DNA of 64,000 bases. It comes from Lonicera japonica. Its lineage: Eukaryota > Streptophyta > Magnoliopsida > Dipsacales > Caprifoliaceae. The notes beneath the pieces were generated by a model. It saw nothing but the letters and a program-made list of their open reading frames with translations, had not been told where the DNA came from and did not search any database. The stretch covers positions 23,995,017-24,059,016 of the forward strand of contig CM038466.1 in assembly GCA_021464415.1 (NCBI GenBank), given 5' to 3'. Made by a program: the position numbers and the translations under genes. Positions 56,880 to 64,000 of the stretch are shown piece by piece (position 1 is the first letter of the stretch; every line of letters begins with the position of its first letter).

Positions 56880-59800
56880 ATGGTGGATTCCACCATTGCA
56901 GACGCAAGATATACGTACATACATGACGATCAGAAGGGGCTTCTCCAAGCAATCGATACCCACCACATAGTCGTTCGACGAAATGCCTCAATGGGATTCT
57001 TCGTTAAAATGTCTCTTCTTCTTGTAGCAAATCCTTTGTTTCTCTTTCTTGTTAAGGTACAGTTATATGAATCTCTCTTCATTATACTTTCTTTTACTCT
57101 TAAACGTTCTCCTTGTTTGATGCTAAAGGATGTAGGATGCGTTTGATTACACTTTTAGGTGCCGTTTAGTAAAAAAACTGAAAACTGAAATCTGAAAACT
57201 GAAAACTGAAACTGAAAACTGAAAACTGAAAACTGAAAACTGAAAAAGCTGTTTGTTTACGTCTGAAAAATGTATCTGAAAAAATGTTGTTTGTTTTAAT
57301 ATAACACATCTGAAATCTGAAATTTTTTTATTATGACCATTTTGCCCTTACACCCAATAGCATGAATTGAACAAGACCATGGCAAGGGAAATGGTTTTCT
57401 CCAAAATCAAGAACCAAAACGCAAACAATTCAAGAACCAAAACAACACGTAGATATGAAAATAATGCATATATTCACAGCATGAATTGAACAAGACCATG
57501 GCAACATTCAAGATGCATTCAACAAGACCAACAACCATATAGCATACTCATCTAACAAAAGCAATTAATCTCGAAATTTTGCTTAAAACCCAACAATTTC
57601 GTCATATATATATATATAAACAACAATTTCTGCATCTGTGTGTGTGTGTCTCTGTCGCCTCTGTGTGTGTGTGTCTCTGTGCGCCTGTGTGTGTGTGTCT
57701 TTGCGTGCGTTTGTGTGTGTGTGTGAAGGAGAGAGAATGATCTGTTTTCTTAACTTGGCGATGTGCGTGTGTGTGTTAAAGAGAGAGCGAGAGAGAGAGA
57801 TCTCACCGGAGATGGAGACCGGCGACGTGGAAATGAACGGAAGTGATGGAGGCCTGGGCGACGAGCGGCGTGAGATGGAGAGAGCAGCGTTGAGATGGAG
57901 AGAGCGGCGACCTAGGGCTGGGGCTCGAGCAATTTGATAAAAGGGTGAAGGGTAATTTGTGTGTAATTTTGAGAAAAGAGGGAGGGTAAAATAGTCTTTT
58001 TGTACTCTTTAAAATTAAGTTTCAGATTTAAGTGGCAACTTTGCCACTTAATTTTTTGGATGAAAATTTTAAGTTTTAAGTGGTAAAAATTAAGTGGCCA
58101 CTTAATTTTTTTAGTTAGTGAACAACTTTCCCAACCACTTAAATCTGAAAATTTTAAGTTTTCAGATTTAAGTGGCAAATTAAGTGGCAAGTGAACAAGG
58201 CCTTAATTTCCATTTGTAGGATATTTGAGAAATTTTGAAGAAATGCATTTTCATGTTAAAACTTGCCTTTTGAATTGGACAGACCAGAATCCAGCCTAAC
58301 CCAACAAAAGAAAAATGCGTTATACGAGGAAAAAAAAGTTGACTTATTCTTGTCCAATTCAAGCTACTCCTCTATTTGAGGGTCCGCCCGTGGAGTTTTT
58401 TTTCTCTGTAAAGCAATTCCATGGAATTAATTTGCTCTTCCATGTAAACCCATCAAATGCACCCTTATTTTTATTTAATAGGCTTATGCTTTGGCCAGTA
58501 AAGCCAATGTATTTAAGCATTTTGCATGGATGCATCACAAGCAATACTGCTGGGTGGTGGTTATGATATTGAAAGTTTCAAATGAGCTGCATATGATTTG
58601 TTTAATCTTCTGAATACATTCCCATTGTTTTCTTGGAAGATTAGTTCTATAGGAATTTAAACAATTTGAAATGTTGGTACCCCTGAGTGCCTATCGGGTT
58701 TAAGTCTTGAAACGGAAATTAAGAGTTTCACATATAAAGTTTGAGCTCCTGCAAAGGAATAAGTTATTGAATTGCTTCACATGAGATTCCAGGAATGCAC
58801 AAAAACTCATACGGGGTAAATGCTTTCATCACCATGTCTATATATTGTGCAAAACTCCAAACACATCCTATACGTGACAAATTCACAAGAGTAATATGCT
58901 AGATTTCTAATAATGGTATAAATATAAATGGTATTGTTTATTTCTCTTTCGAAATGATAATATGTCTCAAGGTTTCATAAGGCTTCAGTTGTTTGTAGCG
59001 ATGTCTCATGATCTTAAACAACAGGACAAGTCAGTTACCACCTTTCTTTGGAGCCTACTATTAGGTGCAGTCCTCGTCAAATTGTTCTTTCGAAGGAGTG
59101 TTGAGAAAGGTGAGGAGCTGAGAAATAGGAATATCTGTTGAATGAAGTTCTTTGAGTAGATACGCAGGTATAATTACCTACATTTGAGTAATGAGATGAA
59201 ATCTCATTTTATCTTTATGTTGGAAGCATTTTTATGGCTAAGAACTTCTCTTTGTTGTTTCTCTGCACTTGTATATCATCTTTTCTCAAATTGAGCAATG
59301 AACTTGCATAATATATATATATATATATGTATATAATGTTTAACAAGTGTTTGAATCCTGTTACATACTTACATGCACAATGTATAATGCTTAGTTATGG
59401 AAAAAGAAGATCGGCAACTGTGAAATTAGAAATCAAATGTAAGACATAGCCTCAAAAGCTTTTAAAATGGGGATTGGCTTTGTATATAAAGATATATATA
59501 TATATATATAATAACAAAAGATGAACAGTGATCCTTTTATGGTTACGAACAGTTCAAGATGATTAATCATATGTTCAGTTTCATGTTCCTTTTTTGAAGA
59601 TTTCTTAAATAATCTTATCAGATGAGAAATTAGAAGTATCTGTCACTTAATGCAGTCCTTGACGAATGAAGCTATTTCCAGCAATCTACCTCGTTAAGCA
59701 TAATTACAGCAATTCGATAAAGAACTTTGTTGTATTATTCTACTGCATTCATAGCTTACCGATCCATAATGGTTGGGTAAACGACTAAACGAAGCAGCTC

Positions 59801-61661
59801 CGTGTTCTTTAACTATGTTCAATTTTGGGATATCATTTGTGTCGTCTGTTCACGTTGTTTTTATTTTGAATGTCACAGAGTCTGTCATAATCATGCCATC
59901 TTTCGGTGTACAGCTTGAAACTCATTACAAAAGGTACTCTTTGATCCTTTTCAAATCTAAGATTTTTCCTTTCATTTGCCTCTCCAGGAAAAAAATATCT
60001 TGTCTAGGTTAGCTAGTGTTCGTTCTGAACATCATTTCCTCCTCTCGTTTTCTTTTCTTTTTTTTTTTGAGTAAAATAAGAAGAATAGTCACAAAGATTT
60101 TAACACGTTGGTCTTCTTGTTTTACATGTAGAACTCAACTAACCTACCAAGAACAATTAAGTACCCTGCTGTGTAGTTTCAGTGCTAAAATGAAGCACTA
60201 ATCAATAGACCCCTCGAAGATACTCCCTCATAAGGAGTCTCACTTTGGCTCCAACACTAACTAAATACTATTTCAACGCAATCAATGGTCAAGGATAAAA
60301 CTTATTTACTCTTGCGAGAGTTAGTACATTAATTATGTCCCAAAAGGGGAACGTGACTCTTGATTTGGCACTTCCCCTAAAAAGGAAATTGCGACTCTTT
60401 TGTGGACGGATGGAATACTTAATTAGGATTTGAAGCTTTTTTTTCCGTTCTTTTTTGTAGTTTAATCTGCCGGGCTTCTCTTATTCTGATTCTCTGTTTT
60501 TATGACCCTAGTAACTGCTCCAACTTCTATCTTGATAAAAATAAAATAAAAATCATGGACGTTCTTGCCCGTAACAAGGGATGTCGGTTCAAGAAATTAC
60601 TGAAATATCCCCAAGTAAGAGCCCACTCTCCTTTTTGGGACATAATCGATGTACCAAAATTCACCAAACTAACCAAGTTTCTTTCTCAACATTCATTAGG
60701 TTATTTCTGTGTCATTAAAAATGTGCGAAAATCAAACTGGACTCATCATTTGAAACTGCCCGAGTCTTACTTTTCTTTTATTTCTCAAAGGCACTTTTTT
60801 GATAGAATCCTTTCTTCTGTGTTCATAAATATATAGTGGGAGGACGAGCCACCAGTTCATTCCCATCAGCAAGATTTTGAAAGCAGTGCTGAACGAATGT
60901 GTTACACCAGTCACTTGTTACTGGAGCCTGTCTCTTCTTGTACGTGGAGAAGAACAACTTTTGTTAGTTTTCAAGGTAAACAACTTTGTTCCGGGTGTTG
61001 GAAAAAATGATTGAAAACACCACTCATTTTTATGAGAAGTTGGAAAAGATATGAGTGGTGGGGATGTTCTATTACTTTTTTTTTGGTTTTCCATGGAATC
61101 AAAATCCTTGGTGATGGGCAGGAAACTTTTCCTACAAAAAAAGAAGGAAAGATGGAGAACACCTCACCAAATTACTGATCTCATTCTCCAACTTCTCGTA
61201 AAAACTTAATCGTTTATCGATCATTTTCGCTTTTTATCGAACAAATCCAACATGTGTTTGATAATACTTCTTTTCTTCGAAAATACTTGTCTGTATTGGT
61301 ATTTGATTGCATTGTTTTCTATGGAATAAATTTCCATGGAACAACTTGGTTTAGCAAAATTTTCCCATTTTCCATGTGTATTTCAAAAATGAAAAACCAC
61401 CTCCTTGCCTAATTTTTGTTTTCAATGGAAAAATTGTTCATGTAAAGAATTCTATGAAAGTTAAATTCCACTTGAAATGTACAATGTGGGTTCACTAGAA
61501 GATGATACCCCACCACACCCCATATTTTATTTGTCAGTTGCTCACAGTGCTTGTAAATTTTGTGACAGGAATTACGTCCACCTGCAAAAATGTTGATTCC
61601 GATCTGGAAGGCTCTGTGTTCCGCTGCTGATGGTAAAGAAAGTGACGATACTTTGAAATGA
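56880..61661 (+). CDS. PIG-H-like subunit of GPI N-acetylglucosaminyltransferase
   Basis: Five exons, 56880-57056, 59025-59109, 59879-59933, 60837-60975 and 61569-61661, join in phase to 182 aa, close to the usual PIG-H length. Two hydrophobic spans, MGFFVKMSLLLVANPLFLFL (about 39-58) and TTFLWSLLLGAVLVKLFF (about 64-81), form the membrane hairpin. The signature ESVIIMPSFGVQLETHY begins at residue 88. It is followed by QFIPISKILKAVLNECVTPV, CYWSLSLLVRGEEQLLLVF and ELRPPAKMLIPIWKALC. Known family: PIG-H/GPI15 sits on the cytosolic face of the ER with PIG-A, -C, -P and -Q and transfers GlcNAc to phosphatidylinositol, the first step of GPI-anchor synthesis. All introns are GT-AG. Introns 1, 3 and 4 carry MITEs. 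The short Asp/Glu/Lys C-terminal tail (ESDDTLK) is not part of the conserved core. Confidence 0.95.
57158..58203. mobile_element. hAT-like element (family M2, copy 3) with extra cargo
   Basis: It starts AGGTGCCGTTTAGTAAAAAAACTGAAAACTG and ends AAGTGGCAAGTGAACAAGGCCT. Shared M2 words include CTGTTTGTTTACGTCTGAAAA and TTTAATATAACACATCTGAAA. Unlike the other copies it holds a GC-rich insert at about 57800-57935 and a TG-rich array, with GCATGAATTGAACAAGACCATGGCAA repeated at about 57360 and 57479. It lies in PIG-H intron 1. Confidence 0.6.
57637..57726 (+). repeat. TG-rich minisatellite
   Basis: Four diverged units of TGTGTGTGTGTCTCTG(T/C)GCC type follow one another. The 99-aa ORF across them is a cysteine/valine-rich artefact of the repeat. 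Confidence 0.85.
60223..60415. mobile_element. Stowaway-like MITE in PIG-H intron 3
   Basis: CTCCCTCATAAGGAGTCTCACTTTGG at the left and TTTGTGGACGGATGGAA at the right are inverted (TTCCATCCGTCCAC), with TA at 60221-60222 and 60416-60417. Confidence 0.75.
60985..61260. mobile_element. MITE (family M1, copy 2) in PIG-H intron 4
   Basis: GGGTGTTGGAAAAAATGATTGAAAACACCACTCATTTTTATGAG is inverted against the right end (CCAACTTCTCGTAAAAACTT...TCGATCATTTTCGC). It starts only about 10 bp after the exon 4 donor. Confidence 0.65.
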
Positions 61662-61763
61662 GACAGTAATATTGTGATTACTGGTAAAGCCAAATCGATA
61701 TGTTTCCCCTATCTCAATGGAGCAATTATTCTTGGTTCACCTGATATTTACATAAATAGGATG

Positions 61764-62161
61764 ATGAAGGGTCTCTTTGATTGCAATGTTGAAAAATGAT
61801 TGAAAAAAATCCTTAATTTTTATGATAAGTTGGAAGATGATCAATGAATTGTTTATATTATTTTCAATCCACTGAATAAAAATTTCAAGGAAAAAATCGA
61901 AGGAGCAATCTAGCATTTTGCATAAAATTTAAGTATATTAAGATATACTTACTTTAGGCTCCATGGAAAATAAGTTGTGGCATGAACTCTTACTTTTTGC
62001 TGCCTTCTATGGAAGAAATTTTTTTCACAAAAAATAAAGAAGCATAGTTAACACACTTACAAAATAAGCATGAGATGAGAGAAAATCTCACATCATGTTT
62101 CAACTTTCTACATAAATGTATTATTTTTTATATCATTTTCGTTACTATCAAACGGAGCCTT
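61764..62161. mobile_element. MITE (family M1, copy 3) downstream of PIG-H
   Basis: GGGTCTCTTTGATTGCAATGTTGAAAAATGATTGAAAAA is inverted against the right end (GGCTCCGTTTGATAGTAACGAAAATGATATAAAAAA). It lies about 100 bp after the PIG-H stop. Confidence 0.65.
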
Positions 62162-63412
62162 AATTTTTAAGACATTCAAATAAAATAAGAGGACTGTAAT
62201 TAGCCAAAAATAAAAAAGGTTAAATAAACTCTAGCAACAAATAATTGAATTCGAGTTTTACATGAATGGTTACGTACTTATTACATTACTTTTACACCAC
62301 TCGTGGCCTCGTGGGTAAGAAATTATGGTCGATGTGGAGAGTGGGGATTCCATAAGAACTACCTTACATTACGGTATTCCTCCTTTTCTATTTGCGGCGA
62401 GTTAAGCATAGGTACTTAGTGTGCTTGAGCATCCATAATGAGTAATATAAATTGAATAAGTACGTTCTATTTATCTTACGAGTGCATGCAATTATTAATA
62501 AAAGTAAAATAAAAATATTATTTTATATTACAAGCGTATGATAAAATTGAGTTTGACTAAGTTCTTTAATATACGAGATGTTAATGTTTTGAGGGTGAAA
62601 CATTAAACTAGCTTGCAGCCGCGCCATTTGTGTTTTCTTTGACTTACCCGTTTCATTTAAAGTTTCCCTGTATAATTTGAAGAGTTGATGCAAAAGTGAT
62701 AACATGAATAAAAGGAAAAGTTGAATGGGACGCTAAACTCATTGTAATCTAGAGAAAAAAATAAAAATAAAAAAATAGTGGCACGCTATATTCTTTGTGT
62801 ATGTTTGCCCAAATATTATTTGAATTTAGAAGTAAGTTGGATAAATGTATTTTAGCATTGTGGATGCTCTTACGGAATCATTTCAATTGGGCACTACAAA
62901 CTTTGACCCAAAATGAGAAAATTTAGTTATTGAAGTACAAAATTACTCTTGACATGTCTATTTATTACCCAACGCCACATTCCGTAGAGGTGTTATTCAA
63001 GTGTGGTTGGCACTTCAAGTTCGTCATCTACCACTTCAAAATCCCAAATATAAATAAAAAGGTCATTAAATTTTATTTTATTTTAAAAAAATGTCTCTAA
63101 AAATCATAATAAAATAACAAATGATTCACTTGGAGAGCGGTCATCGGAACTTTGTTTTTGTATGTAATACTTTTTGTTTGAACACTAACAAACCGATTTT
63201 TGTAATGTTAACTATTGCTTATTTAAGAAGAAAAAAGAAGAAGTTGGTCAACCGAAAAGCCATGGCTTCAATTTTCACAAGAAGGAGAGGATAAAGAGTA
63301 ATATGAGCGTAATGATTTGTTTGTATGGTTTAAATGTGATATTTATAATTCAATAATCGATTAATTATTTAGTCTACTTTTGTACAATCATATTAGTCAT
63401 TTAAAAACACTA
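62162..63412. other. AT-rich gene-free interval
   Basis: No exon-like blocks found. A short stretch near 62300-62340 (CTCGTGGCCTCGTGGGTAAG) could be a SINE head, but box B is not visible. Confidence 0.5.
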
Positions 63413-64000
63413 GAGCATCTCTAACAATACTATCTATTTTAGAGAGCATCTTCTCTAAAATAGGGAACGTCTTTTGAAATAAAGAGCTAAATTTAAAAAG
63501 TAACTCTAACAACACTCTATATTGCCATTATTTTATTGCTATTTTTTTTATTATTGTTTTTTCATTATTTATACTAACCACTAATTGTAGTTTCATTTTT
63601 CTTTTATTATATTAATCTTATGGTTACTCTAATTTCAACCTTATAATAAAATTGAATAAGATAATTAAAAAAATAGAATGAAATTAATAAATATTAAAAA
63701 CAAAATTTAAGAATAAAATTAAAATTAAAAATTTGACATCAACTATGAAAATATAAACCTTACATTTAAATTTACTAGGGTCATAATATCAATTTGAAAA
63801 AAATAAAGGGATAATTTTAGATAAATTTTTGAATTTTCAATCAAAAAAATAGAAGTAGAAAGCCTCAAAGACTCGCTAGATTTGGCTAGTGTAAAGTTCT
63901 TCAGTATATTTTTTTCGCCAAAATACAAATTTTGTTGGAGGTTGTTTTTTAGTATGTCACTCTTTATTTTACAGAGAAGTCTCTGAGACGTGAGTCTCTT
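63413..64000 (+). mobile_element. Left end of a MITE, running to the window edge
   Basis: GAGCATCTCTAACAATACTATC at 63413 matches the GAGCATCTCCAACA start common to a widespread class of plant MITEs. A perfect 12-bp hairpin (CTATTTTAGAGA at 63434-63445, reversed at 63452-63463) follows. The right end is not recognised in the window. Confidence 0.4.

Noticed and set aside
57638..57937. 99-aa Cys/Val-rich ORF
   Set aside because: Translation of a TG minisatellite followed by the GC-rich cargo of an M2 element; no start context or homology.
1..64000. CRISPR arrays, bacterial operons, tRNA or rRNA genes, organelle DNA
   Set aside because: No regular spacer-repeat array, no Shine-Dalgarno-led gene sets, no full cloverleaf by eye and no rRNA core motifs; tRNA-like pieces are SINE heads.

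Overview
This is an AT-rich, intron-rich plant nuclear window from a eudicot; I cannot name the species. The evidence is GT-AG introns, plant-only gene families (a WOX13-type homeobox gene, a TRM/DUF4378 gene, a plant tomosyn), hAT, Mutator, copia, LINE, SINE and Stowaway-like debris, and the absence of any bacterial-style gene packing. Five protein-coding genes can be assembled exon by exon with consistent splice phases: (1) a THEP1/NTPCR-type nucleoside-triphosphatase, + strand, 4730-8584, 6 exons, 193 aa; (2) a tomosyn/Sro7-like WD40 protein with a C-terminal SNARE motif, - strand, 24584-10196, 24 exons, 1070 aa; (3) a TRM-family protein with a C-terminal DUF4378, + strand, 35462-39434, 5 coding exons plus a leader intron, 773 aa; (4) a WOX13-clade homeobox factor, + strand, 45640-49200, 3 exons, 274 aa; (5) a PIG-H-like subunit of the GPI-GlcNAc transferase, + strand, 56880-61661, 5 exons, 182 aa.

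Layout: 1-4614 is a decayed hAT element carrying two later insertions, a 645-bp Mutator-like element (401-1045) holding a captured piece of a G-type-lectin receptor kinase and a 979-bp solo LTR (2617-3595). THEP1 and tomosyn are convergent, with a dead LINE reverse transcriptase between them. The tomosyn introns hold a SINE, a MITE, a tandem repeat and an antisense copia integrase relic. 24.8-33.4 kb is gene-free: nested hAT MITEs, a copia-like LTR, poly(A) and AT-rich DNA. The TRM gene follows, then 39.4-45.6 kb with a dead copia reverse transcriptase, two MITEs and a tandem pair of 220-bp units, each carrying an snRNA-type USE plus TATA promoter. WOX13 is followed by a repeat-rich gap in which three terminal-inverted-repeat elements are nested inside one another (52.7-56.3 kb). 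PIG-H ends the gene set; 61.7-64 kb is repeats and AT-rich DNA.

The genes do not form a pathway. Their order is still informative: PIG-H, WOX13 and the tomosyn-like gene are, from memory, near neighbours on Arabidopsis chromosome 4 (around At4g35530-At4g35560), so the window looks like an ancestral eudicot gene block inflated by transposons. The least explained signals are the duplicated Pol III-spaced USE/TATA units at 44.35-44.77 kb, the Pack-MULE, and the matryoshka of inverted-repeat elements.
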